A DNA stretch of 41,606 nucleotides from Oxalobacteraceae bacterium (GCA_027484285.1 JAIXTG010000209.1:1-41606); one strand, 5' to 3'; numbered from the stretch's first letter, positions 27,465-36,319 are shown. The notes: a model not told the origin generated them from the letters alone. Numbers and translations: made by a program.

Positions 27465-29482
27465 ATCTATTTTTTGAAGAGTCCGGCGATTTCAAGGTCG
27501 GTGCGGTGCTGAGCCAGCAGGGCGAGGCATTCCAGGTCGAGACGCCCACCGGCAAGCGCACCAAGGTGCGCGCGCGCGACGTTCTGCTGCAGTTCGAAAC
27601 GCCATCGGCGGGCGAGATGATTGCCAGCGCCAACCGGCTGGCGGATGACATCGATATCGCCTTTCTCTGGGAGGTCGCTGGCGAGGAGGAGTTCGGCGTC
27701 ACCGAGCTGGGCAACGAGTATTTCGGGCACGCGCCCCGGCCGGAGGAGGCCGCCGGGCTGCTGCTGAAGATTGCCGCATCGCCGATTTACTTTCACAAGA
27801 AAGGCAAAGGTCGCTACAAGGCCGCGCCAGCCGCCACGCTGCAGGCAGCTCTGGCCGGTATCGAGCGCAAGAAACAGCAGGCCGTCCTGCAGCAGGCGAT
27901 GGTCGATGAACTGAAGGCCGGCCGCCTGCCGGACGCGATCCGGGCGGCGTCCCGCCAGTTGCTGTACCGGCCGGACAAGAACAGCATCGAATACAAGGCG
28001 CTCGAGGCAGCCTGCGCCGAGCTGCAGGTCCTGCCGGCACGGCTGCTGCTGTCAGTGGGCGCCATCGCATCCGCCAAGGAGCTGCATCTGTCGCGCTTCC
28101 TGACCGAGCATTTCCCGCGCGGCACTGGTTTTCCGCAGATCGCGCTGCCGGCACTGCCGGATTTGCCATTGGCTGCTGTGCAGGCTTTCTCGATCGATGA
28201 TGTGACCACTACCGAGATCGACGATGCCTTCTCGCTGCAGCGGCTGGACGACGGCCGCCTTCGGGTGGGCATTCACATCGCCGCCCCGGCACTGGGCATT
28301 GTGCGCGGCGATGCGATCGATACGCTTGCACGCGAGCGCATGAGCACCGTCTATATGCCCGGTGACAAGATCACCATGCTGCCGGATGAGCTGGTCGGCC
28401 ATTTCACGCTGGCCGAGGGCAGCGCACGACCGGCACTCTCGCTGTACGCGACGCTTGATCCCACCGACTGGTCGGTGCAAGGCACCGAGACGGTGGCTGA
28501 ACTGGTACCGATTGCCGCCAATCTGCGTCACAACGATCTCGACGAGCTTGTGACCGAGGAAGCGCTGGCCGAAGGCCGGGGCGACTATGCGCACAAGGAC
28601 GAGATCGCATTGCTCTGGCAGTGGGCACAGGTACTTGAGCGGGCGCGCATGGCCAAGCGCGAGGCTTTCGGCCTGCGGCCGGAGCAGAACAACCGGGTCG
28701 ACTTCAACTTTTATGTGGAAGACGATGTGGTGACCATCGCTCGCCGCAAGCGCGGTGCGCCGCTGGACAAGATCGTGGCCGAGCTGATGATCTTTGCCAA
28801 CAGCAGCTGGGGCAAGCTGATGCACGACCACGGCGTGCCGGGCATCTACCGTGCCCAGGGCGGCGGGCAGGGCTGGGCTGCGCGCATGCAGGTACGCATG
28901 CTGACGCATGCAGCGCCGCACCAGGGCCTGGGCGTCGACCAGTATGCGTGGAGCACCTCGCCGCTCCGGCGCTATACCGACCTGGTCAACCAGTGGCAAA
29001 TCCTCGCCTGCATAAAGGGCGGTGTGACTGCACCGCTGGTGGCGCCATTCAAGCCGAAAGATGCCGACCTGTTCGCGATTGTCTCGGCCTTCGACAGCGC
29101 CTATGGCGCCTACGCGGACTTCCAGTCGACGATGGAGCGGTTCTGGTGCCTGCGCTGGCTGGCCCAGCACGAGTTGCGGCACGTGGATGCGGTGCTGCTC
29201 AAGGACGAGTTGCTGAGGCTGGTCGACATCCCGCTGGTGATCCCGATGACCGGCGTGCGTCATGCACGCGGCACCCAGCTGAGGCTCGAGCTGATCGACT
29301 GGGATGAAGTCGATCTGAGCGTGCAGGCAAGGGTGCTGGAAGTCGCGACGGTATCGCCGGCATTGGCCGATGAGGTCGAGCTCGAGGAGGCGGATGTGAC
29401 CGATGAAGCCGAGCAGGCGGCAGAGCAAATTGCCGATCCGGCGGCCACGCCGCAGCCGCTGCCGGACCCTGCCGCCGAGTGA
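27461..29482 (+). CDS. RNase II/R-family (RNB) exoribonuclease
   Basis: A 673-residue 3'-5' exoribonuclease. The RNB catalytic domain covers about residues 240-570. Its acidic cluster is conserved: Asp246 and Asp247 in SIDDVTTTEIDD, Glu252, Asp254 and Asp255 bind the metals. The STSPLRRYTDLVNQ segment near residue 500, typical of RNB proteins, is present. The N-terminal 200 residues are divergent from RNase II cold-shock domains and the C-terminus ends in an acidic Ala/Glu/Pro tail rather than the basic tail of RNase R. It overlaps the yqiA-like gene by 4 bases and touches the TonB-like gene. Whether it acts as RNase II or a lineage-specific type is not decided here. Confidence 0.9.
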   Translation: MNLFFEESGDFKVGAVLSQQGEAFQVETPTGKRTKVRARDVLLQFETPSAGEMIASANRLADDIDIAFLWEVAGEEEFGVTELGNEYFGHAPRPEEAAGLLLKIAASPIYFHKKGKGRYKAAPAATLQAALAGIERKKQQAVLQQAMVDELKAGRLPDAIRAASRQLLYRPDKNSIEYKALEAACAELQVLPARLLLSVGAIASAKELHLSRFLTEHFPRGTGFPQIALPALPDLPLAAVQAFSIDDVTTTEIDDAFSLQRLDDGRLRVGIHIAAPALGIVRGDAIDTLARERMSTVYMPGDKITMLPDELVGHFTLAEGSARPALSLYATLDPTDWSVQGTETVAELVPIAANLRHNDLDELVTEEALAEGRGDYAHKDEIALLWQWAQVLERARMAKREAFGLRPEQNNRVDFNFYVEDDVVTIARRKRGAPLDKIVAELMIFANSSWGKLMHDHGVPGIYRAQGGGQGWAARMQVRMLTHAAPHQGLGVDQYAWSTSPLRRYTDLVNQWQILACIKGGVTAPLVAPFKPKDADLFAIVSAFDSAYGAYADFQSTMERFWCLRWLAQHELRHVDAVLLKDELLRLVDIPLVIPMTGVRHARGTQLRLELIDWDEVDLSVQARVLEVATVSPALADEVELEEADVTDEAEQAAEQIADPAATPQPLPDPAAE

Positions 29483-30372
29483 TGCGCATGGTCGCGGGCG
29501 ACAGGCGGCTGCTGAAGATCGCGATCGGGGCATCCCTGGCCTTCCATGGGGTGCTGCTCTCGATTCGCTTCGTGCCGCCGGAGTCACTGCGCATGAAACC
29601 CTTTGATGCCGGTCTGTCGGTCATCCTGGTGAATGCGCGGCACGAGCGTGCCCCGTTGAAGCCGGATGCGCTTGCGCAGGCGAACCTCGACGGCGGTGGT
29701 AATGCGGAAGCCGGACGCGCGCGCTCGCCGCTGCCGGATCTTGCGCGCAGTCTCGACGGCAGCCAGGTCGAACGCCAGCGCCAGCGGATCGCCGAACTCG
29801 AGCAGCTGCAGCGGCGCCTGCATGCCCAGGTCGATGCGCGCCGGCCCGACCAGCTGCCCGTCGGCGAGCTTGCCGAGCGGCCCCGGTTCGACGGACGCAA
29901 CGCCCGATCGGTCGAGGAAATCCAGCAGCTTGCACGGCGCGAGGCCGAGATTGCGCGCGATATCGCCGATTACAACAAGCGCCCGGTCCGGATCCAGCTG
30001 ACGCCGTCGACCCGTGAAGTCTCGTACGCGCTGTATTACACTGCGCTCCAGAAAAAAATCGAGCAGACCGGCACGCTGAATTTCCCCCAGCAGGACGGCA
30101 AGAAAATCTACGGTGAACTGATTGTCTACATCCCCGTGTCACAGGACGGCAGAATTTATGACAAGGAGGGCGGTCCGCGGGTCGAGCGCAGCTCCGGCAA
30201 CCCGGCGCTCGACGCTGCCGCGATGGCCATCGTCCGGCGTGCCGCGCCGTTTGGTCGTTTCCCGCCAGCGCTGGCCGTCGATGGCCGGGAACGCGTATGG
30301 GAGATCGTCACCCGCTTCTCGTTCACTCGCGAGCAGGTGCTGGAAACCGAGTCGCTCGGAAAGGCCGAGTGA
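29482..30372 (+). CDS. TonB-like energy transducer protein
   Basis: A roughly 296-residue protein with an N-terminal membrane anchor (about residues 12-30, LLKIAIGASLAFHGVLLSI), a long Arg/Glu/Gln-rich segment at about 95-165 likely to be helical or coiled coil, and a C-terminal TonB domain: YALYYTALQKKIEQTGTLNFPQQDGKKIYGELIVYIPVSQDGRI with later AAMAIVRRAAPFGRFPP. The usual Pro-rich linker of TonB is missing, so it belongs to the short TonB/TolA-like group often found beside aroE in betaproteobacteria. Start options are GTG 29479, ATG 29482 and ATG 29488; ATG 29482 shares one base with the previous stop. No ExbBD genes are near. Confidence 0.85.
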   Translation: MRMVAGDRRLLKIAIGASLAFHGVLLSIRFVPPESLRMKPFDAGLSVILVNARHERAPLKPDALAQANLDGGGNAEAGRARSPLPDLARSLDGSQVERQRQRIAELEQLQRRLHAQVDARRPDQLPVGELAERPRFDGRNARSVEEIQQLARREAEIARDIADYNKRPVRIQLTPSTREVSYALYYTALQKKIEQTGTLNFPQQDGKKIYGELIVYIPVSQDGRIYDKEGGPRVERSSGNPALDAAAMAIVRRAAPFGRFPPALAVDGRERVWEIVTRFSFTREQVLETESLGKAE

Positions 30373-30374
30373 GC

Positions 30375-31190
30375 ATGGCTGATCGTTACGTCGTGATCGG
30401 CAACCCGATCGCCCACAGCAAGTCGCCGCAGATCCACGCACGCTTTGCCCAGCAGACCGGCGAGCCTGTCGCATACGACCGGCTTCTGGCGCCGCTCGAT
30501 GGCTTCGAGGCCACGGTGCGCGACTTCATCGCGGCGGGTGGCCGTGGCGCCAATGTCACCGTGCCCTTCAAGCTGGAGGCATTCACGCTGGCCGACCGGC
30601 GCAGCGCGCGTGCGGAGGCTGCCGGTGCGGTGAATACCCTCAGTTTTGAAGCGGGTGCCGTCATCGGCGACAACACCGACGGCGTCGGGCTGGTACGCGA
30701 CATCGTGCTGCGCGCCGGCGTGCCGCTGGCCGATGCGCGGGTGCTGCTGCTCGGCGCCGGCGGTGCTGCGCGAGGCGTGATCTTGCCCCTGCTGGAAGAG
30801 GCGCCTGACGAAATCGTGATAGCCAACCGCACCGTGGCGCGGGCCGAAGCACTGATCGAGCAGTTCGCGCAGCCGGGCAGCCGCCTGCGCGCAGTGCAGT
30901 TCGATGCGCTGGCAGGCGCATTCGACATTGTCATCAATGCGACGTCGGCCAGCCTGTCGGCCGAACTGCCGCCGGTGCCGCCCTCGGTGTTCGGGGCGCA
31001 GACCTTCGCCTACGACATGATGTACGGTGCCGGGCCGACGGTATTCATGCAGCTGGCTGCCGCACACGGTGCATCGGTACGCGACGGCCTCGGCATGCTG
31101 GTCGAGCAGGCGGCGGAGGCTTTCTTCGTCTGGCGCGGTGTGCTTCCCGATACTGCACCGGTCTACCAGTGGCTGCGGGAACAACTGTGA
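30375..31190 (+). CDS. aroE: shikimate dehydrogenase
   Basis: Reduces 3-dehydroshikimate to shikimate with NADPH. The 271-residue protein begins MADRYVVIGNPIAHSKSP. Substrate and catalytic residues are in place: Ser15-Lys16-Ser17, Lys66 in NVTVPFK, Asn87 and Asp102 in DNTDG. The NADP-binding glycine-rich loop is LLGAGGAARGV near residue 130, and the C-terminal MMYGAGPTVFM is typical. The start follows the previous stop by 2 bases and its own stop overlaps mtgA by 4 bases (GTGA), so it sits in a tightly coupled cluster. Length matches the family (about 272). Confidence 0.96.
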   Translation: MADRYVVIGNPIAHSKSPQIHARFAQQTGEPVAYDRLLAPLDGFEATVRDFIAAGGRGANVTVPFKLEAFTLADRRSARAEAAGAVNTLSFEAGAVIGDNTDGVGLVRDIVLRAGVPLADARVLLLGAGGAARGVILPLLEEAPDEIVIANRTVARAEALIEQFAQPGSRLRAVQFDALAGAFDIVINATSASLSAELPPVPPSVFGAQTFAYDMMYGAGPTVFMQLAAAHGASVRDGLGMLVEQAAEAFFVWRGVLPDTAPVYQWLREQL

Positions 31191-31882
31191 GCCTGCGGCG
31201 CAAGCTCCTGCTGTGGCTGGTCGGCCTTCCGCTCGCCTTGCTGGCGCTGCTGCAGGTCTGGTATTTCGTCCAGATTTGCTGGTGGGTCAATCACAACCCG
31301 ACCTCGACCGCTTTCATGCGCGACCAGTTGGACAGGCTGCGCGAGAAAAGCCCGAATGCCCGCCTGCAGCAGAACTGGGTGCCTTACGAGCGCATTTCGA
31401 ACCACCTGAAGCGGGCCATCATCGCGTCGGAAGATGCCAACTTTGCCGAGCACGAAGGCGTGGACTGGGAGGCCCTGCAAAAGGCCTACGAGAAAAATGC
31501 GCGCAAAGGCCGGGTGGTGCGCGGCGGTTCCACCATCACCCAGCAGCTGGCAAAAAACCTGTTCCTCTCGGGACAGCGAAGCTATGCACGCAAGGCCCAG
31601 GAGATGGTGATCACCTACATGCTCGAGGCGACGATGGACAAGCGCCGCATTTTCGAGATCTACCTGAACGTGGCCGAGTGGGGCGACGGCGTATTTGGCT
31701 GCGAGGCGGCAGCACGCAAGTATTTCGGCAAGCCGGCCGCCAAGCTGGCGCCAGCGGAAGCAGCCCGGCTCGCGGTCATGCTGCCGAACCCGCGCACCTA
31801 CGGACGCCGGCTGGATTCCGCCTACCTGAACAAGCGGACCACGCTGATCCTGATGCGCATGAATTCTGCTGATTTGCCCTAG
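31187..31882 (+). CDS. mtgA: monofunctional biosynthetic peptidoglycan transglycosylase
   Basis: Polymerises lipid II into glycan strands outside the inner membrane. The 231-residue protein has one membrane anchor at about residues 8-30, then a GT51 domain with ASEDANFAEHEG (catalytic Glu82), RGGSTITQQLAKNLFL at 112-127, and EIYLNVAEWGDG at 157-168. No transpeptidase domain follows, so it is the monofunctional type. GTG at 31187 is chosen since it overlaps the aroE stop by 4 bases (GTGA); an in-frame ATG at 31169 is also possible. It ends the rightward cluster that begins with mpl. Confidence 0.95.
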   Translation: MSLRRKLLLWLVGLPLALLALLQVWYFVQICWWVNHNPTSTAFMRDQLDRLREKSPNARLQQNWVPYERISNHLKRAIIASEDANFAEHEGVDWEALQKAYEKNARKGRVVRGGSTITQQLAKNLFLSGQRSYARKAQEMVITYMLEATMDKRRIFEIYLNVAEWGDGVFGCEAAARKYFGKPAAKLAPAEAARLAVMLPNPRTYGRRLDSAYLNKRTTLILMRMNSADLP

Positions 31883-31893
31883 TAATCCAATCC

Positions 31894-31923
31894 TTGCCGC
31901 AATCGCTGCAAAAAAAGTAAACT
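31894..31923 (+). promoter_or_regulatory. probable corA promoter
   Basis: TTGCCG (31894-31899) and TAAACT (31918-31923) with an 18-base spacer, 12 bases after the mtgA stop. It would give a corA leader of about 220 bases. Confidence 0.5.
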
Positions 31924-31952
31924 CTCGCTGTTTTGAATCTCGGAGACACCCC

Positions 31953-32009
31953 TTGGGCAGTCCCAACTCACATCACCTACCGTCGATCGACGGGCCCTCC
32001 GCAAGCTGA
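31953..32009 (+). CDS. possible 18-residue leader peptide before corA
   Basis: A short frame starting with TTG, 7 bases after GGAG (31942-31945), reads MGSPNSHHLPSIDGPSAS and ends with TGA at 32007. It has prolines at positions 4, 10 and 15. In Salmonella, short leader frames control corA (corL) and mgtA (mgtL), the latter rich in Pro. Here both the location in the long corA leader and the prolines are suggestive, but the TTG start and the small size make chance a real option. No homologue is known to me. Confidence 0.25.
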   Translation: MGSPNSHHLPSIDGPSAS

Positions 32010-32148
32010 CGCCCACCACCGCGCCGCTTGCCTGGCCATGGTGAGCGGGCGCGAAAGGCCATGAATGGCCGCGCTCCCTTGATTTGTCGATAACTGATTC
32101 CGCTGCGCGCGCCGCGGATTTGCCACCGCATCACGGTCGGGAGAGCTA

Positions 32149-33114
32149 ATGATTAATGTATTCGTGCTGCAGAACGGCCGGCTCAGCCAGGTCAACATCG
32201 AGACGCGCGCCGATCTCGAGCGGGCGACGCCGGTCTGGGTCGACCTGACTGATCCGAATGACGAAGAGCGGGACTGGGTGCGCGGCATCTATGGCGTCAC
32301 GCTGCCGGACGAGGATGATGTCAAGGACATCGAGGCATCGGCCCGCTATTACGAAGCTGACAACGGCGACCTGCATCTTCGCTCGGACTTCCTGCTGGAA
32401 GAGGACGAAGGCGAGTCGCGCGTTGTGACCGTCGCCTTCATACTTGCAAAGGACATGCTGTTCTCCATGCACAGCGACGACCTGCCGGTGTTCCGGCTGG
32501 TGCGCATGCGCGCGCGCTCGCGCCCCGGCTCGATCGGCGACTTCAAGGATGTGCTGCTGGACCTGTATGCGACTGACGTGGAGTATTCGGCAGATGCGCT
32601 GGAGGGTATCTACCAGAACCTCGAAGAAGTCAGCCGCAGCGTGCTGCAAAAGGAGTTCAGCGACCAGGACGCCGCCGAGTCGCTGTCGGCCATGGCACGC
32701 GAGGAAGATCTGAACGGACGCATTCGCCGCAACATGATGGATACGCGGCGCGCGGTCAGCTTCCTGATGCGCGGGCGCCTGCTCAATTCCGACCAGTTCG
32801 ACGACGCGCGGCAGATCCTGCGCGATATCGAATCGCTCGACGGCCACACCGCTTTCCTGTTCGAGAAAATCAACTTCCTGATGGACGCGACCGTCGGCTT
32901 CATCAACATCAACCAGAATAAGATCATCAAGATCTTCTCGGTTGCCTCGGTCGCCTTCCTGCCGCCGACGCTGATTGCCAGCATCTACGGCATGAACTTC
33001 CGCATCCTGCCGGAGCTGGACTGGACGCTCGGCTATCCGTTTGCACTGGCACTGATGATTGCCAGTGCAGTGACGCCGTTCTGGTATTTCAGGCGGCGGG
33101 GGTGGTTGAGGTAA
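32149..33114 (+). CDS. corA: magnesium transporter CorA
   Basis: Forms a pentameric Mg2+ channel in the inner membrane. The 321-residue protein has the large N-terminal cytoplasmic domain (1 to about 250, rich in acidic residues and long helices) and two C-terminal membrane segments. The first ends with the YGMNF signature (IYGMNFRILPELDW) that forms the selectivity filter, and the last reaches the short cytoplasmic tail RRRGWLR. The fold and length match CorA of E. coli (316). It lies 266 bases after mtgA, behind its own likely promoter and a structured leader, and is convergent with hemL. Confidence 0.95.
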   Translation: MINVFVLQNGRLSQVNIETRADLERATPVWVDLTDPNDEERDWVRGIYGVTLPDEDDVKDIEASARYYEADNGDLHLRSDFLLEEDEGESRVVTVAFILAKDMLFSMHSDDLPVFRLVRMRARSRPGSIGDFKDVLLDLYATDVEYSADALEGIYQNLEEVSRSVLQKEFSDQDAAESLSAMAREEDLNGRIRRNMMDTRRAVSFLMRGRLLNSDQFDDARQILRDIESLDGHTAFLFEKINFLMDATVGFININQNKIIKIFSVASVAFLPPTLIASIYGMNFRILPELDWTLGYPFALALMIASAVTPFWYFRRRGWLR

Positions 33115-33149
33115 GGGCAGGCGCGGGCGACTGTTGTCCCCCGCTGCCC
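33115..33149. terminator. imperfect hairpin between corA and hemL
   Basis: GGGCAG (33115-33120) pairs with CTGCCC (33144-33149), with a further imperfect GC-rich inner stem. No T tract follows. It sits between convergent genes and may assist termination, but the case is weak. Confidence 0.3.
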
Positions 33150-33172
33150 GTCCGAGCCCCGGGCAATGCCGG

Positions 33173-34456
33173 TCAGCCGTTCAGCCGGGCAAACGCCCCG
33201 CGGGCCGCAACGACGGTTTCGTCGATCACTGCATCGTCATGCATGGCCGATACGAAGCCTGCCTCGAACGCCGACGGCGCCAGGTACACGCCGGCATCCA
33301 GCATCGCGTGGAAGAAGCGGTTGAAGCGCTCCTTGTCGCAAGCCATCATCTGCGCGTAGTTTTCCGGCAGTGTCGCCGTGAAGTAAATGCCGAACATGCC
33401 GCCGACCGCATCGGCGCAGAAAGCCTCTCCCGCTTCGTGTGCGGCGGTAGCGAGGCCATCGACCAGCTTCCTGGTCTGCACGCCGAGCCGCTCGTAGAAG
33501 CCCGGCTGCTGGATGATCTTCAGCGTCGTCATGCCGGCGGCTACCGCCACCGGGTTACCCGACAGCGTGCCTGCCTGATACACCGGGCCGAGCGGCGCCA
33601 GATGTTTCATCAGGTCGGCGCGGCCGCCGAAGGCGGCGACTGGCAAGCCGCCGCCAATCACCTTACCCAGCACCGTCATGTCCGGCTGAATTCCGTAGAG
33701 TGATTGGGCGCCACCCAGCGCCACCCGGAAGCCCGACATCACTTCGTCGAACATCAGGATTGCGCCATGCGCCGTGCACAGCCGGCGCATGGTCTGCAGG
33801 AATTCCGGTGTCGCCCGCAGCAGGTTCATGTTGCCTGCGACCGGTTCAACGATCACGGCCGCGATCTGGTCGCCCATCTTGCCGAACACATCTTCCAGTT
33901 GCGCGCTGTCGTTGTAGTCGAGCACCATAGTGTGCTTCGCAAAATCCGCGGGCACGCCGGAGGAGGTCGGATTGCCGAAAGTCAGCAGGCCGCTGCCCGC
34001 TTTGACCAGCATGGAATCGGCATGGCCGTGGTAACAGCCTTCGAACTTGATCACCATGTCACGCCCGGTAGCGCCGCGTGCAAGGCGCAACGCACTCATG
34101 GCGGCCTCGGTGCCGGATGACACCAGCCGTACCTGCTCGATCGACGGTACCAGCTTGCAGATTTCCTCTGCCATCAGGATTTCGCCCTCGGTCGGCGCGC
34201 CGAACGACAGGCCATTGGTGGCTGCCGCCTGCACTGCCTGCACCACGTCCGGATGCGCATGCCCGACAATCGCCGGGCCCCATGAGCCGATGTAGTCGAT
34301 GTAGCGTTTGCCGTCCGCATCCCAGAAGTGGGGGCCGGCTGCACGGGTGATGAAACGCGGCGTGCCGCCGACCGAGCGGAACGCGCGCACCGGTGAATTC
34401 ACGCCGCCGGGCGTGCTCTTCTGTGCGCGGGCGAACAGGGTATCGTTATTGGACAC
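33173..34456 (-). CDS. hemL: glutamate-1-semialdehyde 2,1-aminomutase
   Basis: PLP enzyme that converts glutamate-1-semialdehyde to 5-aminolevulinate in the C5 haem pathway. The 427-residue protein has the start [15 protein letters not shown] typical of GSA aminomutases, the PLP phosphate site [31 protein letters not shown] with the ring-binding Asp, and the Schiff base Lys265 in [10 protein letters not shown]. Length equals the family norm (about 427). GAGAGG lies about 8 bases before the ATG. It follows thiD by 30 bases in the same direction, and is convergent with corA. Confidence 0.96.
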   Translation of the reverse strand: MSNNDTLFARAQKSTPGGVNSPVRAFRSVGGTPRFITRAAGPHFWDADGKRYIDYIGSWGPAIVGHAHPDVVQAVQAAATNGLSFGAPTEGEILMAEEICKLVPSIEQVRLVSSGTEAAMSALRLARGATGRDMVIKFEGCYHGHADSMLVKAGSGLLTFGNPTSSGVPADFAKHTMVLDYNDSAQLEDVFGKMGDQIAAVIVEPVAGNMNLLRATPEFLQTMRRLCTAHGAILMFDEVMSGFRVALGGAQSLYGIQPDMTVLGKVIGGGLPVAAFGGRADLMKHLAPLGPVYQAGTLSGNPVAVAAGMTTLKIIQQPGFYERLGVQTRKLVDGLATAAHEAGEAFCADAVGGMFGIYFTATLPENYAQMMACDKERFNRFFHAMLDAGVYLAPSAFEAGFVSAMHDDAVIDETVVAARGAFARLNG

Positions 34457-34486
34457 GGGGACCTCTCTGGTTTTGCTTGATGGTGT

Positions 34487-35317
34487 TTATTCGGGCGATT
34501 CGCCGTTTTCGGACTCGCGTGCCCAGAAATAGCGGTCCGGCACCAGCTTGCCCATGCCGAGCCGCTGCGCGTGGGTAAGCGCGGCGTTCGTGAATTCTTC
34601 GGCTTCCGACACGGCTTCCGGCACGTCCAGCCCGTTGGCCAGCATGGCCGCGATCGTGGCGGACAAGGTATTGCCGGCGCCGATGAAGGGGCCGGGCTGC
34701 CGCTGCCAGCTGTTGGTACGCAGCACGCCTTCGCTCGCGTACAGTACATTCGTGACGTCGTGCGCATCTCCGGGCGTGCCGGTGATGAACACAAATTCAC
34801 AGCCGAACTCGATCATTTGAAGGGCGTCGGGTTCCAGCATCGGCTCTTCGCTGGCGTCGCGCCAGGTTTCGGCCAGACGGGACAGCTCATCGGTCGAGAC
34901 CTGCAGCAGGGTAGTCTGCGGTACCAGCAGCTCGCGCAGCGCCAGCAGCACTTCGTCGTCGATTTCCTGCTCCGGGAGGGTGGTCGAGAACGGGTCGAGC
35001 ACCAATGGTATGTCCGGATAGTCGGACACAATTTCGGCAATCACTGAAATCGTCTCGATATTGCCGAGGTAGCCGACCTTGAAGGCGGCTACCGGCATGT
35101 CCTCGAGCAGGACACGTGCCTGGTCGGCGATCCAGTCGGGATCCACTGCCTGCACATCCTCGGATCCCGTCGTGTCGCCGATCGACAGCGCGGTGATCAC
35201 GGACACGCCGTGACAGCCCATGGCAGCGAATGCTGCAAGGTCCGCCTGAATGCCAATCGCCCCGACCGGGTCGGCCACGCCGAAAGTCAGGACGAGCGGA
35301 GAAGTTTGGTTTTGCAC
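34487..35317 (-). CDS. thiD: hydroxymethylpyrimidine/phosphomethylpyrimidine kinase
   Basis: Phosphorylates HMP and HMP-P for thiamine synthesis. The 276-residue ribokinase-fold protein starts with PLVLTFGVADPVGAIGIQADLAAFAAMGCHGVSVITAL, close to the ThiD pattern with its substrate-binding N-terminus, and ends with the GAGNTLSATIAAMLANG anion-hole segment, in which the usual GxGDT is GAGNT. The catalytic Asp of that motif is replaced by Asn, as far as the sequence shows, so activity is less certain. In classical ThiD the N-terminal Ser/Gly-GADPSGGAGIQAD is also altered here (VADPVGAIGIQAD). The GTG at 35317 is the only plausible start. It is divergent from the rubredoxin gene and upstream of hemL. 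Confidence 0.85.
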   Translation of the reverse strand: MQNQTSPLVLTFGVADPVGAIGIQADLAAFAAMGCHGVSVITALSIGDTTGSEDVQAVDPDWIADQARVLLEDMPVAAFKVGYLGNIETISVIAEIVSDYPDIPLVLDPFSTTLPEQEIDDEVLLALRELLVPQTTLLQVSTDELSRLAETWRDASEEPMLEPDALQMIEFGCEFVFITGTPGDAHDVTNVLYASEGVLRTNSWQRQPGPFIGAGNTLSATIAAMLANGLDVPEAVSEAEEFTNAALTHAQRLGMGKLVPDRYFWARESENGESPE

Positions 35318-35368
35318 AGGGAAAGCATTAACATAGCTGGTTGAGCATTTTACTTTAAGGGCTGTACC

Positions 35369-35563
35369 GTGAGTGATAACAAGACAACCGAGCAAGAATT
35401 CAAGACCTGGATGTGCCTGATCTGCGGATGGGTCTACGACGAGGAGGCAGGCTTGCCCGAAGAGGGCATTGCGCCCGGCACACGCTGGGAAGATGTGCCG
35501 ATGAACTGGACTTGTCCTGAATGCGGTGCGCGCAAGGATGACTTCGAAATGGTCGCCATCTGA
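35369..35563 (+). CDS. rubredoxin
   Basis: A 64-residue one-iron electron carrier. Two knuckles supply the four Cys ligands: Cys16 and Cys19 in MCLICGWVYDEE, Cys49 and Cys52 in WTCPECGARKDDFE, with the usual aromatic residues and PGTRWEDVP between. It starts with GTG, 8 bases after AAGG (35357-35360). The eight or so residues before the first Cys make it slightly longer than free rubredoxins (52-56). In Burkholderiales rubredoxin is regularly found between thiD and the pil-chp genes. Its redox partner is not in the window. Confidence 0.95.
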   Translation: MSDNKTTEQEFKTWMCLICGWVYDEEAGLPEEGIAPGTRWEDVPMNWTCPECGARKDDFEMVAI

Positions 35564-35888
35564 CCCGCACGCTTCCTCTCGCATGAACCGTTTCCGGCGT
35601 CTGGTAATGCCAGCGGTGCGTTGCGCCGGCGCCGGACACCGGAGCCGGCCGTTGGATAGCATTCCTCGCTAACGTCCGCTCTTTCGCTTCGGGTCCCGCC
35701 CTTCTGGTGCGGCATTCGCCCATCCCGACGCTCATCCTGTTTTCCTTCCTTTGCGAATTCAACGCATTCCTTCGGCAATCTGTCGCCAAAACGCCGACTT
35801 GCCGTGAACTTTGATTTTCAATGTTTTAACAAGTTGCTCTTTTTGTTACATTGCGCGCGGTTCATTGAACAGGTTCATTGGGTGCGCA
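35564..35888 (+). other. 325-base spacer before pilG
   Basis: No gene seen. The first part (to about 35760) is C/T-rich and G-poor, compatible with Rho-dependent termination of the rubredoxin transcript; no hairpin with a T tract is present. The last 80 bases are AT-rich and include an extended -10 element, TGTTACATT (35844-35852), as a candidate pilG promoter. Confidence 0.5.
35844..35852 (+). promoter_or_regulatory. extended -10 element, candidate pilG promoter
   Basis: TG-N-TACATT matches the extended -10 pattern. A partial -35 (TTAACA, 35826-35831) lies 15 bases upstream, which is short. Transcription would start near 35859, 30 bases before pilG. Confidence 0.4.
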
Positions 35889-36287
35889 ATGGGAACGACG
35901 CAGGCGGGGCCGGAGATACTGGTGATCGATGACAGCAGCACGATACGTCGTTCTGCTGAAATTTTTCTTTCCCAGGCCGGCTATTCGGTCCTGCTCGCGG
36001 AAGACGGGTTCGAGGCGCTCGGCAAAATACTCGAGTACCGTCCGTCCCTGATTTTTTGCGACATCCTGATGCCGCGCCTCGACGGCTTCCAGACCTGCAG
36101 CCTGATCCGTCGCAGCCCCGATTGCGGACATACGCCGGTCATCCTGCTGTCCTCGCGCGATGGGCTATTCGATCGCGCGCGCGGCATGCTTGCCGGCGCC
36201 ACCGCCTACCTGACCAAACCCTTCACGAAAGACAGCCTGCTGCAAGCCGTGCGCGAGCACGCGCTCGCGCCGCGGGCATCCGTCTGA
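35889..36287 (+). CDS. pilG: twitching motility response regulator PilG
   Basis: A 132-residue single-domain response regulator with Asp14-Asp15, phosphoacceptor Asp58 in FCDILMPRLDGF, Ser88/Ser89 as the switch position and Lys110 in LTKPF. PilG receives phosphate from the PilL/ChpA kinase and controls pilus extension. The start at 35889 gives the usual length; the frame is open upstream to 35811. It is the first of five same-direction genes pilG-pilH-pilI-pilJ-pilL, which form the Pil-Chp chemosensory system. Assignment as PilG rather than a generic receiver rests on this order. Confidence 0.9.
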   Translation: MGTTQAGPEILVIDDSSTIRRSAEIFLSQAGYSVLLAEDGFEALGKILEYRPSLIFCDILMPRLDGFQTCSLIRRSPDCGHTPVILLSSRDGLFDRARGMLAGATAYLTKPFTKDSLLQAVREHALAPRASV

Positions 36288-36319
36288 AAATCGCAGTCAT
36301 ACGCGCCCACGGAGCTGCC

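Noticed and set aside
28052..29587. A 511-codon minus-strand frame opposite the exoribonuclease
   Set aside because: Pure antisense shadow of the RNB gene, whose catalytic motifs are intact.
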